The notes: generated by a model from the sequence alone, not told the origin. A stretch of DNA of 64,000 nucleotides from UBA7703 sp034926785 (GCA_034926785.1 JAYFQU010000015.1:16608-80607), one strand, 5' to 3'. Positions 1 to 8,526 are shown, numbered from the stretch's first letter. Made by a program: numbers and translations.

Positions 1-1
1 G

Positions 2-103
2 GAACGGTTCGGCCCACTCTCCATCGGCGAGATGAAGCCGGGCGAAACCAGACGACTGAGCGAAGAGGAACTTCGCGCACTGAAACAGGCGCTGGGTCTT
101 TGA
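2..103 (+). CDS. rRNA pseudouridine synthase (RsuA/RluB family), C-terminal fragment
   Basis: The window opens inside a gene; only its last 33 codons are visible, ending in TGA at 101-103. The tail reads ERFGPLSIGEMKPGE followed by a Leu/Glu-rich helix, which resembles the conserved C-terminus of RluB/RsuA-type 16S/23S rRNA pseudouridine synthases (pattern R-x-G-P-L-x-I-G-x-L-x-x-G-E-x-R-x-L). The catalytic domain lies outside the window, so the exact paralogue cannot be told. The next gene starts 128 bp downstream. Confidence 0.6.
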   Translation, partial: ERFGPLSIGEMKPGETRRLSEEELRALKQALGL

Positions 104-231
104 TTGCAGGTTAGATGCAAATCCGGTTGCCATTCGGCAGGAATACAAGGCGTAGCGTCGAATTATTGGAATAGGGCTAGGATAAGGATGATTTCATCCT
201 GGATAAATGCAATACAGCGGAGGTATTAATT

Positions 232-486
232 ATGGACAAGACGTTATGGATCGTCTTAGGCGTGTTCGCGGGGCTGGTCGCCCTGATCTTGATTCTCAAA
301 GCCGTTCGCGCCAAGCAGGAAAGCTTGTATGGCGACGACGAAGAGGAAGAAATTGCTGTGAGCGCGGCCGCGCCCGCAATCACGAACCGCGGCGAGCTTG
401 TCGCCGTTGCTGCCAGCTGCATCGCCGAGGTGCTGGGCAAGGACGTTTCCGGCCTTCGCATCGTCTCGCTCAAGCAGGTTGATTAA
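232..486 (+). CDS. OadG-like gamma subunit of a sodium-pumping decarboxylase
   Basis: An 84-residue protein with one N-terminal membrane segment (about residues 5-24, rich in Leu/Val/Ile), then an acidic stretch GDDEEEE and a soluble tail. This size and layout, with a biotin carrier and an oadA gene directly after it, fit the small OadG/gamma subunit that anchors biotin-dependent Na+-translocating decarboxylases (oxaloacetate or methylmalonyl-CoA type). The start has a good GGAGG site 8 bases upstream. An AGGATGA/TCATCCT stem-loop lies at 185-200 in the leader. No beta (OadB) subunit gene is visible nearby. The family call rests partly on context because gamma subunits are poorly conserved. 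Confidence 0.7.
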   Translation: MDKTLWIVLGVFAGLVALILILKAVRAKQESLYGDDEEEEIAVSAAAPAITNRGELVAVAASCIAEVLGKDVSGLRIVSLKQVD

Positions 487-549
487 GCCGGAATAAGCCG
501 TTCAATCAGAATCGTTAATTTCACATATAGAATAATATCGGAGGTAATT

Positions 550-900
550 ATGCGTAATTTTCTTGTGAACGTCAATGGAACACAGTATGAAGTAGCCGTC
601 GAAGAGATCGACGGAAAAGCAGCCCCCGCCGCGAAGCCCGCGCCCGCCGCAGCGCCGGTTGCCGCGCCCGTTGCCGCCGCTGCCGGCGCAACCAAGGTGA
701 CCGCGCCGATGCCCGGAACCATCCTTGGCGTCAACGTCAAGGAAGGCGAGAGCGTCAAGACCGGCCAGCCGATCTTCGTGCTCGAAGCCATGAAGATGGA
801 GAGCGACATCACCGCACCCATGAACGGAACCGTCCGTGGCATCAATGTGCATAAGGGTGATTCCGTGGAAGCCGGCAAACTGCTCTGCACCATCGAGTAA
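550..900 (+). CDS. Biotin/lipoyl carrier protein of a biotin-dependent decarboxylase or carboxylase
   Basis: A 116-residue protein in three parts: a short N-terminal strand region, an Ala/Pro-rich flexible linker (about residues 24-48) and a C-terminal biotinyl domain. The biotin attachment motif EAMKM is intact, with Lys82 as the predicted biotinylated residue, flanked by the usual APMPGT and APMNGT turns. It would carry the carboxyl group between the carboxyltransferase (the oadA product, 1159-2568) and either a membrane decarboxylase or another acceptor. GGAGG lies just before the start. The linker-domain arrangement is that of a stand-alone carrier, matching the lack of a biotin domain on the OadA protein. 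Confidence 0.9.
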   Translation: MRNFLVNVNGTQYEVAVEEIDGKAAPAAKPAPAAAPVAAPVAAAAGATKVTAPMPGTILGVNVKEGESVKTGQPIFVLEAMKMESDITAPMNGTVRGINVHKGDSVEAGKLLCTIE

Positions 901-1158
901 GTTCATGATTCGCGCCGGAGCGCGTGTGAGTCCGGGCATCCAGCAGATGCCGCGGGATGATCGCGCCCAGCGTATCGGTTCTTGCGGCAACGGCAAGAGC
1001 GCGCCTGCAACTGGCCTGTTTCGCGTCATACTGCCGCAAGCGTCAGGAGCCGCCGGTTCGGGCGACACCTTTTTTACCATCTTCTCGTAAAGACACCATG
1101 GCGTCACGTCCGGCGGGAACGAATTTCCGTCCTGCGTCGCCGAAAGGAGAAACACCAA

Positions 1159-2568
1159 ATGAGCAAACTATTCATTACCGATACGATCCTCCGCGACGCG
1201 CACCAGTCCCAGGCTGCAACGCGCATGCGCATCGAGGATATGCTTCCTGCCTGTGAAGTGCTCGATTCCATCGGCTATTGGTCGCTGGAGGTTTGGGGCG
1301 GAGCAACGTTTGACGCATGCCTGCGCTTCCTCAACGAAGACCCCTGGGAGCGCCTGCGCAAGCTGCGCAAGGCCTTGCCGAATACAAAGCTGCAGATGCT
1401 CTTCCGCGGACAGAATATCCTCGGATACAAGCATTATGCGGATGACGTGGTAGAGCAGTTCTGTAAAAAGTCTATCGAAAACGGCATTGATGTCGTGCGT
1501 ATTTTCGACGCTGTCAACGATATTCGAAATCTTGAGAGCGCCATTCACTTCACGAAGAAGTATGGCGGAATCTGCGAGCCGGCCATCAGCTATACGGTCT
1601 CTCCCGTGCACAACGAGGACTATTTTGTCAAGCTGGCAAAAGAGCTCGTCCAGATGGGTGCGGACACGATCTGCATCAAGGACATGGCGAACCTGCTGCT
1701 GCCGTTCGATGCATATTCGCTTATTACGCGCCTGAAGAAGGAAATCAGCGTACCGATTCATCTGCACACACACAACACCACCGGCACAGGCGACATGGTT
1801 TACCTCATGGCCGCGCAAGCCGGCGTGGATATTGTGGACACCGCGCTCTCTCCCTTTGGCAACGGCACCGCGCAGCCCGCAACCGAGCCGCTCGTCGCAA
1901 CGCTTAAGGGCACCGAGCGTGACACGGGTCTCGACCTGATGAAACTCTCCGAGGCGGCGAAGTTCTTCCGCCCCGTGGCGGATCGCATGCTTGCAGACGG
2001 CACGATCTCCGTTAAGTCCCTTGGCGTGGACACCAACACGCTGCTGTATCAGGTTCCGGGCGGCATGCTCTCCAACCTGATCTCCCAGCTCAAGGAAGCC
2101 GGAAAATCCGACAAGTACTATGACGTGCTGGAAGAGGTTCCGCGCGTTCGCAAGGATTTCGGCTATCCGCCGCTTGTTACGCCCACGAGTCAGATCGTCG
2201 GCACGCAGGCTGTGCTCAACGTCATCAACGGCGAGCGCTACAAGGTGTTCACGAAGGAGAGCAAGGCGTTGCTCCACGGTGAATATGGCACGCTGCCCGC
2301 GCCGGTCAACGAAGAGGTGCGCCGCAAGGCCATCGGCGACGCGGAGGTCATCACCTGCCGCCCCGCCGACCTGCTCAAACCGGAGTTGGAGCAGTATCGC
2401 GAGGAGATCAAAGACCACATCCGCCAAGAAGAGGATGTGCTGAGCTATGCGCTCTTCCCGCAGGTTGCGCTCAAGTTTTTTGAAGCGCGCGAAGCGGCGG
2501 AGCGAAAAGCGACAGAACCGGCAGACGACGGCGTTCGCACGCTGTATGTTGAGGATATAGGCGCATAA
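1159..2568 (+). CDS. oadA: Oxaloacetate decarboxylase alpha / pyruvate carboxylase subunit B, carboxyltransferase subunit
   Basis: A 469-residue carboxyltransferase. The ATG at 1159 is preceded by AAAGGAG and begins MSKLFITDTILRDAHQS, the typical start of the family; longer in-frame starts upstream add unrelated sequence. Visible landmarks are RDAHQS (residues 12-17, substrate/metal binding), the lysine in ICIKDMA (Lys174, the residue carbamylated in the active site) and HLHTHNTTG (His203/His205, metal ligands). The HMGL-like TIM barrel is followed by the conserved PYC_OADA domain, but there is no C-terminal biotinyl domain; the separate carrier at 550-900 supplies it. The physiological reaction (oxaloacetate decarboxylation versus transcarboxylation) cannot be read from sequence. 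The 258 bp upstream (901-1158) show no convincing gene or promoter. Confidence 0.9.
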   Translation: MSKLFITDTILRDAHQSQAATRMRIEDMLPACEVLDSIGYWSLEVWGGATFDACLRFLNEDPWERLRKLRKALPNTKLQMLFRGQNILGYKHYADDVVEQFCKKSIENGIDVVRIFDAVNDIRNLESAIHFTKKYGGICEPAISYTVSPVHNEDYFVKLAKELVQMGADTICIKDMANLLLPFDAYSLITRLKKEISVPIHLHTHNTTGTGDMVYLMAAQAGVDIVDTALSPFGNGTAQPATEPLVATLKGTERDTGLDLMKLSEAAKFFRPVADRMLADGTISVKSLGVDTNTLLYQVPGGMLSNLISQLKEAGKSDKYYDVLEEVPRVRKDFGYPPLVTPTSQIVGTQAVLNVINGERYKVFTKESKALLHGEYGTLPAPVNEEVRRKAIGDAEVITCRPADLLKPELEQYREEIKDHIRQEEDVLSYALFPQVALKFFEAREAAERKATEPADDGVRTLYVEDIGA

Positions 2569-3126
2569 ATGAGACATCTGCCGAACATCCTTTCTGGAAT
2601 ACGGCTGATTCTTGTCGGCGCTTTTGTGATGCTGTTTCGGGCAGGCAGGTTTCTGCCTGCCCTTTGCGTGTTCTTACTCGCTTTTTTCACGGATATTCTG
2701 GATGGCCATCTCGCAAGGACGCATGGATGGGTGACCGACATCGGGAAACTGCTGGATCCGCTTGCGGATAAGATGATGACGCTTGCGGCTCTTGTCTGTA
2801 TTTACCTTGGAAAACAAAAACCGATTTATCTGGTTCTGTTTTTACTCATGGCGGTCAAAGAACTGCTGATGCTGATTGGCGGCATCTTTATGGCAAAACG
2901 GAAAGTGGTTGCCATGGCGTATTGGCCCGGCAAGGTCGCAACGGGGTTATTCGCCATTGGCGTGATGCTTTCACTGCTGTCTTTCCTCTCGCTGAAGGTG
3001 GAGCCGTGGGACATCGTCGCGCTCGCAATTGCGACCGCCACGTCCTATTTCGCATTGGTCTATTATGCGATCAAGCAGCTGCCGCGGGCGTTTGAGCGGA
3101 TGGGGGACAAGGCGACCGACGCATAA
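2569..3126 (+). CDS. pgsA: CDP-diacylglycerol--glycerol-3-phosphate 3-phosphatidyltransferase
   Basis: A 185-residue integral membrane enzyme with about five hydrophobic segments. It carries the CDP-alcohol phosphotransferase signature D-G-x2-A-R-x8-G-x3-D-x3-D, seen as DGHLAR then G, D and D in the first third. It would make phosphatidylglycerophosphate, the precursor of phosphatidylglycerol, at the cytoplasmic membrane. The ATG follows the oadA stop codon with no gap, so it is probably translationally coupled to that gene. Within the family a related cardiolipin synthase activity is possible, but length and position in Firmicutes favour PgsA. Confidence 0.88.
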   Translation: MRHLPNILSGIRLILVGAFVMLFRAGRFLPALCVFLLAFFTDILDGHLARTHGWVTDIGKLLDPLADKMMTLAALVCIYLGKQKPIYLVLFLLMAVKELLMLIGGIFMAKRKVVAMAYWPGKVATGLFAIGVMLSLLSFLSLKVEPWDIVALAIATATSYFALVYYAIKQLPRAFERMGDKATDA

Positions 3127-3186
3127 GACCGTCGAGAGCGCTGCGGCGTTCAAGGGCATAGGTCACCGTACAATTCTGAAAAAGGC

Positions 3187-3215
3187 TTGCATTTGTATCA
3201 AAAGGCTGTTATACT
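3187..3215 (+). promoter_or_regulatory. Sigma-A promoter for the rimP-nusA-infB operon
   Basis: TTGCAT (3187-3192) and TATACT (3210-3215) are separated by exactly 17 bp, about 130 bp ahead of the rimP start. It opens the long translation-factor operon. No other promoter of similar quality is visible between here and rpsO. Confidence 0.75.
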
Positions 3216-3245
3216 GCAACTGTTGGATGTATGAACTTTTAGCGG

Positions 3246-3266
3246 AGAGTGGGCAAAACCCACTCT
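3246..3266 (+). promoter_or_regulatory. Leader stem-loop ahead of rimP (possible attenuator)
   Basis: AGAGTGGG (3246-3253) and CCCACTCT (3259-3266) form a perfect 8-bp stem with a CAAAA loop, followed by TTCGTTTT and, further on, a run of six T. It lies about 30 bases after the predicted transcription start, inside the 5' leader. It could be an attenuator or a structured leader; as an intrinsic terminator its U-tract is imperfect. Confidence 0.6.
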
Positions 3267-3343
3267 TTCGTTTTGAAGGGTGCTTTTTTGGATTGTCATT
3301 CGCCAATTGTGGCGAACAGACAACAGATATTTGGAGGAACGCA

Positions 3344-3796
3344 TTGAATACCGCGCAAAAGGTAGAACAACTGCTCAAACAGCCCGTAGAAGCGCTCGGC
3401 TATGAACTCTGCGACGTGGAATTCATCAAGGAATATGGCGATTGGGTGCTTACGCTCTATATTAACAAGCCGGAAGGCGTGACCATTGACGATTGCGAGC
3501 GGGTCAGCCGGGCGATGGATCCGATTCTTGACGAGGCAGACCCGATTGAACAGGCGTACTACCTCTCCGTTTCGTCTCTTGGATTGGACAGACCGTTGAA
3601 AAAAGATGCGGATTACAACCGAAATCTCGGCAAACGCATCGAGATTAAGCTATTTGCGCCCAAAAACGGGAAAAAAGAATTTGTTGGGGAGCTGGTTCGT
3701 TTTGACGAAGCCAGCGTTACCGTTTTGCTTGAGGGCGGCGAGTTGACGCTGGAACGGAAAGCCATCGCGCTGGCGCGGCCGGAACTCGTATTTTAA
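3344..3796 (+). CDS. rimP: Ribosome maturation factor RimP
   Basis: A 150-residue protein needed for 30S subunit maturation. The predicted start is TTG at 3344, preceded by GGAGG with 7-bp spacing; upstream in-frame codons run through the leader hairpin and are not coding. The sequence shows the N-terminal alpha/beta domain (EALGYELCDVEF, LTLYINKPEGVTIDDCERVSR) and the DPI...YYLSVSSLGLDRPL motif typical of RimP, then an SH3-like C-terminal domain. It is first in the operon with nusA, rnpM, ylxQ and infB, the classic arrangement in Firmicutes. Confidence 0.93.
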   Translation: MNTAQKVEQLLKQPVEALGYELCDVEFIKEYGDWVLTLYINKPEGVTIDDCERVSRAMDPILDEADPIEQAYYLSVSSLGLDRPLKKDADYNRNLGKRIEIKLFAPKNGKKEFVGELVRFDEASVTVLLEGGELTLERKAIALARPELVF

Positions 3797-3876
3797 CGCG
3801 GAGATCTGGCGCGCAAAAACCATGATGAATGTTATGTGTAGGAACACACGGGATTATTGATAAGGAGTAAAACCAG

Positions 3877-4962
3877 ATGAACACAGAGTTTGTCGAAGCA
3901 TTGAATGCGCTGGAGAAGGAGCGCGGCATCAGCAAGGACGTGCTGATTCTCGCCATCGAAGCGGCGCTGACCTCGGCCTATAAGCGCAATTACGGCGCAA
4001 CGGCGAATGTTCGCGCGCAGATTGATCCGCGCAGCGGCGAGTTTCGCATCTATGCTTCCAAAACAGTTGCTGAGATCGTAGAAAACCCGATCAACGAGAT
4101 TTCGCTTGCGGATGCCAAGCGCGTCAACGTCCTGTATGAAGTGGGCGATGTGCTGGAGGAAGAGGTGAAAGCGAAGGAATTCTCGCGCATTGCGGCGCAG
4201 ACGGCCAAGCAGGTTGTCGTGCAGCGTATTCGCGAGGCGGAGCGCGGCGTTATCTATGAAGAATATGTAGAAAAAGAGAACGAGGTGCTCACCGCGATTG
4301 TTCAGCGCGTGGAGAAGGGCAATGTCTACGTTGAACTGGGCAAGACGGACGGCATTCTCACGCCCAATGAAATGATCCCCGGCGAAACCTATGAAAATAA
4401 CGACCGCATCAAGGTATATGTTTTGGAAGTGCGCAAGGACAGCAAGGGGCCGCAGGTTCTCGTCAGCCGCACGCATCCGGGCCTCGTGAAGCGTCTCTTC
4501 GAACTGGAAGTTCCCGAGATTCAAACCGGCGTTGTGCAGATTAAGTCTATCGCGCGCGAGGCGGGATTCCGCACCAAGGTCGCGATGCATTCGAACGACC
4601 TGCAGGTGGATGCTGTCGGCGCTTGCGTGGGTCAGCGCGGCGCGCGTGTGGAGCGCATCGTCAATGAACTGCACAATGAAAAAATTGACATCATCGAATG
4701 GGATTCCGACTCTGCGGTATATATCGCAAAGGCGCTGAGCCCGGCGAAGGTGCTTATGGTTTATATCAATGAAGAGGAAAAGGCCGCAAAAGTAATCGTC
4801 CCCGATTCACAGCTCTCTCTCGCCATCGGTAAAGAGGGTCAGAATGCGCGTCTTGCCGCGAAGCTCACCGGCTGGAAGATCGACATCAAGAGCCAATCTC
4901 AGGCGGAAGAGGCGATGGACGCCTATTATCACAACGACGAACCGGCCGAAAGCGAGGCGTAA
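3877..4962 (+). CDS. nusA: Transcription termination/antitermination factor NusA
   Basis: A 361-residue RNA polymerase-binding factor that modulates pausing, termination and antitermination. Domains in order: N-terminal RNAP-binding domain (1-125), S1 domain (about 130-200), and two KH domains, the first with VGACVGQRGARV and the second with AIGKEGQNARLAAKLTGWKIDI. There is no acidic repeat tail after KH2, as in other Gram-positive NusA proteins. AAGGAG precedes the ATG. It lies 80 bp after rimP and its stop is 3 bp before the rnpM start. Confidence 0.96.
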   Translation: MNTEFVEALNALEKERGISKDVLILAIEAALTSAYKRNYGATANVRAQIDPRSGEFRIYASKTVAEIVENPINEISLADAKRVNVLYEVGDVLEEEVKAKEFSRIAAQTAKQVVVQRIREAERGVIYEEYVEKENEVLTAIVQRVEKGNVYVELGKTDGILTPNEMIPGETYENNDRIKVYVLEVRKDSKGPQVLVSRTHPGLVKRLFELEVPEIQTGVVQIKSIAREAGFRTKVAMHSNDLQVDAVGACVGQRGARVERIVNELHNEKIDIIEWDSDSAVYIAKALSPAKVLMVYINEEEKAAKVIVPDSQLSLAIGKEGQNARLAAKLTGWKIDIKSQSQAEEAMDAYYHNDEPAESEA

Positions 4963-4965
4963 GGC

Positions 4966-5244
4966 TTGGCAAAGAAAATCCCTATGCGGATGTGCGTTTC
5001 CTGCCGGGAGATGCAGCCCAAAAAGGAATTGGTGCGTGTGGTGCGTACGCCGGAGGGCGCGGTGATCCTCGACGCTACCGGGCGCGCAAACGGGCGGGGA
5101 GCGTATCTCTGCAAAAAGAGCGCCTGCCTGGAAAAGGCGATCAAGTCCCGTGCGCTGGAGCGCGCGCTGGAGACGAAGATTGAGCCGGAAACCTATGACA
5201 CACTGCGCGCGCAGTTTGCAACCTATCATGAACAGCAAACTTAA
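4966..5244 (+). CDS. rnpM: YlxR/RnpM RNA-binding protein
   Basis: A 92-residue protein of the YlxR family, recently named RnpM for its interaction with RNase P RNA in Bacillus. It shows the family pattern IPMRMCVSCREMQPKKELVRVVR and the loop GRGAYLC. The likely start is TTG at 4966, giving the usual MAKKIPMR N-terminus; an ATG at 4984 would trim six residues. It is translationally coupled to nusA and overlaps the next gene by 17 bp. Confidence 0.88.
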   Translation: MAKKIPMRMCVSCREMQPKKELVRVVRTPEGAVILDATGRANGRGAYLCKKSACLEKAIKSRALERALETKIEPETYDTLRAQFATYHEQQT

Positions 5245-5524
5245 CAGCGCAATCGGGTTCGCGATGAAAGCGGGCAAGCTTGTTTCCGGCGATTTCTCGG
5301 TTGAGAAAACGGTTCGCGCCAGAAAGGCGAAACTCGCGCTGATTGACAGCGAGGCTTCGGATAACACGAAGGATAAATACCGCAGCATGTGCGAAAACGC
5401 CGGCATTGCACTCATCGAGGTAGAGGAATTGGGACGATGGATTGGCAAGCCCGGACGGATGATTGCGGCGGCAACGGATGAACAGTTTACTACTATGATC
5501 AAACGCGCGTCCGCGCAGGAATAA
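5228..5524 (+). CDS. L7Ae-family ribosomal/K-turn RNA-binding protein (YlxQ)
   Basis: A 98-residue protein of the L7Ae/L30e/S12e fold. The ATG at 5228 lies inside the end of rnpM and gives MNSKLNSAIGFAMKAGKLVSG, the usual start of YlxQ proteins. The conserved AGKLVSG, a lysine-rich helix and the region LIEVEELGRWIGKPG correspond to the RNA-binding core and the C-terminal half of the fold. Family members bind kink-turns; the specific target here is unknown. Its position between rnpM and infB is standard for Firmicutes. Confidence 0.85.
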   Translation: MNSKLNSAIGFAMKAGKLVSGDFSVEKTVRARKAKLALIDSEASDNTKDKYRSMCENAGIALIEVEELGRWIGKPGRMIAAATDEQFTTMIKRASAQE

Positions 5525-5559
5525 CGCGGACTGCGAAAAACGCGGGGGTAACGACGTAA

Positions 5560-8475
5560 ATGGCAAAAAACAATTTTCTGGAGTCGGCAAACGGAATTCA
5601 GAAGAACACAAAAGAACTTCTGGAAAGGCTGTCTAACACGCAGAGCGCCGTTGGCGAACTGCTTGTTTCAGTGCGTCATTCCGAAAGCGAATTTCTTGAC
5701 AAGGAGGAGCAAAAGCGCAAGGCGCGAGAAGAGCGCGAGCGCATGGAGCGTTTGCGCGACTTGCTTGACTCCGATCAGGATCATGCCGCGCATGCCGGCG
5801 GAAGAGACGACGAGGATGCCCCCGTGGCAAAGCCTGCTCTGAAAGAGGAAAAAACAGTTCCGGCACCGCAAGCCGCGGAGAAATCGGTTGAAGAACCGGT
5901 TGCGCCCGCGCAACCGGAGGCGCCGAAACATGCGCCCAAACCGGAACCGCAGGAAGCGCCCGCGGCAGAACAGCCGGAACCCGTGAAACCGCAGGTGGCG
6001 CAGGAAGCGCCGAAGAAACCGGCCGGAAGCGGATATGAGGCGCATGCCATTGTGCAGGATGACCGTCGTCGGCCGCCGCAGCAGCAAGGCGAGCGCGCGC
6101 CATATCAACAAAACCGGCCGCAACAGGACGGCTATGCTCCGCGCCCGCAGCAGGGCCAGCAGGGCGGCTATGCCCCGCGCCCGCAGCAGGGCCAGCAGGG
6201 CGGCTACGCCCCGCGTCCGCAGCAGGGTCAACAGGGCGGCTACGCACCGCGCCCGCAGCAGGGTCAACAGGGCGGTTACGCACCGCGCCCGCAGCAGGGC
6301 CAGCAGGGCGGCTACGCACCGCGCCCGCAGGGTGGTCAGCAGGGTGGCTATGCGCCGCGTCCGCAGGGTGGTCAGCAGGGTGGCTATGCGCCGCGTCCGC
6401 AAGGACAGGGCGGTTACGCGCCGCGCCCGCAAGGGCAGGCCGGTATGCCGCCGCGCGGCCCGCGTCCTTCCACCGGAGGGACGGCGCCGGTTCCCGCCGC
6501 AGGCGGTAAAGAGCGGGTCAGCAACTATGACCCGAACAAGAGTGCCTATGCCCGCGCAAAAGAAGCGGAAAATAAAAAAGCGAAAAACAAGAAAGCGATT
6601 GCACGCGAAACCGCGCCCAGCGCAAGCAACTGGGATGAAGACGCAGCAACCGGCAATCGCCGGCCAAGGCGCGGCGTAAAGCAACCCATGCGGCGGCCGG
6701 AACCCGTCGTGATCGAAAAGGCGGTGATCACCACGGATACCATCACGGTAAAAGAACTCTCGGAGAAGATCGGCAAGCCCGCATCCGAGATCATCAAAAA
6801 GCTCTTCCTGCTCGGTATGCCAACAACGATCAATCAGGAGATCGATTTTGACACCTGCGAACTCGTTGCTTCGGACTTTGGCATCGAACTGGAACTCAAG
6901 ATTGCAAAGACGTTTGAAGAGGTGCTCTCCGACAGCGCATCCACGGATTCCGATGCGCCGGAACTGCTCAAGCCCCGCCCGCCGGTGGTCACGATCATGG
7001 GCCACGTCGACCACGGCAAGACCTCCCTGCTGGACGCGATTCGCAACAGCAGCGTCACCGAGGGCGAAGCTGGCGGCATCACCCAGCACATCGGCGCATA
7101 TACCGTCCTGTGCAACGACAAGCAAATCACATTTATCGACACACCGGGTCATGAGGCGTTCACCTCCATGCGCGCACGCGGCGCGCAGGTGACGGACATC
7201 GTCATTCTGGTTGTTGCGGCGGATGATGGCATCATGCCGCAGACGGTTGAGGCGATCAACCACGCAAAGGCGGCTGGCGTACCGATTATCGTCGCGATCA
7301 ACAAAATGGATAAGCCGGACGCAGATCCGGATCGCATCAAGCAGCAGTTAACGGAGTATGAACTCGTCTCCGAAGAATGGGGCGGCCAGACCATCGTGGT
7401 ACCCGTCTCCGCCAAGAAGCTGACCGGCATCGATACGCTGCTGGAGATGGTTCTCCTGCAGGCGGACGTGCTGGAGCTCAAGGCCAATCCGGATCGTCTC
7501 GCAAAGGGCACGATCATAGAGGCCAAGTTGGATAAGGGACGCGGTCCGCTCGCGACTGTGCTCGTTCAGAACGGAACGCTGCGCCGCGGGGACACCATTG
7601 TCGCAGGTACGGCCTACGGCAAGGTTCGCGCCATGACGGACGACCGCGGCAACGCGGTCAACGAGGCCGGACCCTCCATGCCGGTTGAGGTGCTGGGCTT
7701 TAGCGACGTGCCGGATGCGGGCGATATCCTTAACGTCGCCGAGGCGGACAAGCTCTCCCGCCAGGTGGTTGAGGAGCGCCGCGATAAGATCAAGGCCGCG
7801 CAGCTCAAGAGCAAGAGCAAAGTTTCCCTGGACGATCTGTTTACCCAAATGGCGGCGGACGAGCTCAAGGAGCTCAACGTCATCCTCAAGGCGGACGTAC
7901 AGGGCTCGGTGGAAGCGGTCAAGCAGGCGCTGGAAAAACTCAGCAACGACGAGGTTCGCGTGCGCTGCATCCATGGCGGCGTCGGCGCGATCACGGGCAC
8001 GGATATCATGTTTGCCTCCGCTTCCAACGCCATCGTCATCGGCTTCAACGTCCGCCCGGATACGAGCGCGCGCGCCATGGCGGAGAAGGAGAATGTTGAC
8101 GTTCGCCTGTATCGCGTCATCTACAACGCGATCGACGATGTCAAGGCCGCCATGCAAGGCATGTTCAAGCCGATCTTTAAGGAGGTTGAGCTGGGCAGAG
8201 CCACCGTTCGCGAGACATTTAAGGTCACGGGCGTTGGAACCATCGCAGGCGCCTATATCAACGACGGCAAGATTGCGAGAAACGCGCAGATCCGCGTGGT
8301 GCGCGACAGCGTCGTAATCCACGAGGGCAAGATCTCCTCACTCAAGCGCTTTAAGGATGACGCGAAGGAAGTCCTCACGGGCTACGAATGCGGCATTGGC
8401 ATCGACGGATTCAACGACCTTCAGGAAGGCGACGTCATTGAGGCGTTTGTCATGGAAGAGGTCAAGCGCACATAA
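5560..8475 (+). CDS. infB: Translation initiation factor IF-2
   Basis: A 971-residue GTPase that places initiator fMet-tRNA on the 30S subunit. The N-terminal third is low complexity: a charged helix (about 45-75), a Pro/Ala/Glu-rich stretch, then nine copies of a Gly-Tyr-Ala-Pro-Arg-Pro repeat (residues about 188-293). A single IF2_N helical domain follows (TVKELSEKIGKPASEIIKKL). The G domain has GHVDHGKTS (G1), DTPGH (G3) and NKMDKPD (G4), then domains II, III and the C-terminal fMet-tRNA-binding domain ending EEVKRT. The core is ordinary; the repeated linker is unusual and is listed separately. It precedes rbfA by 51 bp. Confidence 0.97.
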   Translation: MAKNNFLESANGIQKNTKELLERLSNTQSAVGELLVSVRHSESEFLDKEEQKRKAREERERMERLRDLLDSDQDHAAHAGGRDDEDAPVAKPALKEEKTVPAPQAAEKSVEEPVAPAQPEAPKHAPKPEPQEAPAAEQPEPVKPQVAQEAPKKPAGSGYEAHAIVQDDRRRPPQQQGERAPYQQNRPQQDGYAPRPQQGQQGGYAPRPQQGQQGGYAPRPQQGQQGGYAPRPQQGQQGGYAPRPQQGQQGGYAPRPQGGQQGGYAPRPQGGQQGGYAPRPQGQGGYAPRPQGQAGMPPRGPRPSTGGTAPVPAAGGKERVSNYDPNKSAYARAKEAENKKAKNKKAIARETAPSASNWDEDAATGNRRPRRGVKQPMRRPEPVVIEKAVITTDTITVKELSEKIGKPASEIIKKLFLLGMPTTINQEIDFDTCELVASDFGIELELKIAKTFEEVLSDSASTDSDAPELLKPRPPVVTIMGHVDHGKTSLLDAIRNSSVTEGEAGGITQHIGAYTVLCNDKQITFIDTPGHEAFTSMRARGAQVTDIVILVVAADDGIMPQTVEAINHAKAAGVPIIVAINKMDKPDADPDRIKQQLTEYELVSEEWGGQTIVVPVSAKKLTGIDTLLEMVLLQADVLELKANPDRLAKGTIIEAKLDKGRGPLATVLVQNGTLRRGDTIVAGTAYGKVRAMTDDRGNAVNEAGPSMPVEVLGFSDVPDAGDILNVAEADKLSRQVVEERRDKIKAAQLKSKSKVSLDDLFTQMAADELKELNVILKADVQGSVEAVKQALEKLSNDEVRVRCIHGGVGAITGTDIMFASASNAIVIGFNVRPDTSARAMAEKENVDVRLYRVIYNAIDDVKAAMQGMFKPIFKEVELGRATVRETFKVTGVGTIAGAYINDGKIARNAQIRVVRDSVVIHEGKISSLKRFKDDAKEVLTGYECGIGIDGFNDLQEGDVIEAFVMEEVKRT
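6121..6438 (+). repeat. 36-bp tandem repeat inside infB
   Basis: Nine consecutive copies of GYAPRP within a mostly 12-residue period (consensus QQGGYAPRPQQG). The first copy has D for G, and the last ones shift to QGG and then shorten to GGYAPRPQGQ. Third codon positions vary between copies (tat/tac, gct/gcc/gca/gcg), so the array is not freshly duplicated everywhere, though some neighbours are identical over the whole unit. It encodes a disordered, positively charged linker. Confidence 0.95.
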
Positions 8476-8526
8476 ACGCAATCGCAAATGGCGGCCGTCC
8501 GGCTTCGTCCGGGCGGAGGAGGATAT

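Noticed and set aside
6121..6438. Possible CRISPR-like array
   Set aside because: The repeats are contiguous, in frame and coding within infB; there are no unique spacers.
5668..7263. A 531-codon open frame on the minus strand across infB
   Set aside because: It is the mirror of the IF-2 coding sequence. Its Arg/Leu/Ala-rich repeats are the antisense of the GYAPRP array, and IF-2 on the + strand is unmistakable.
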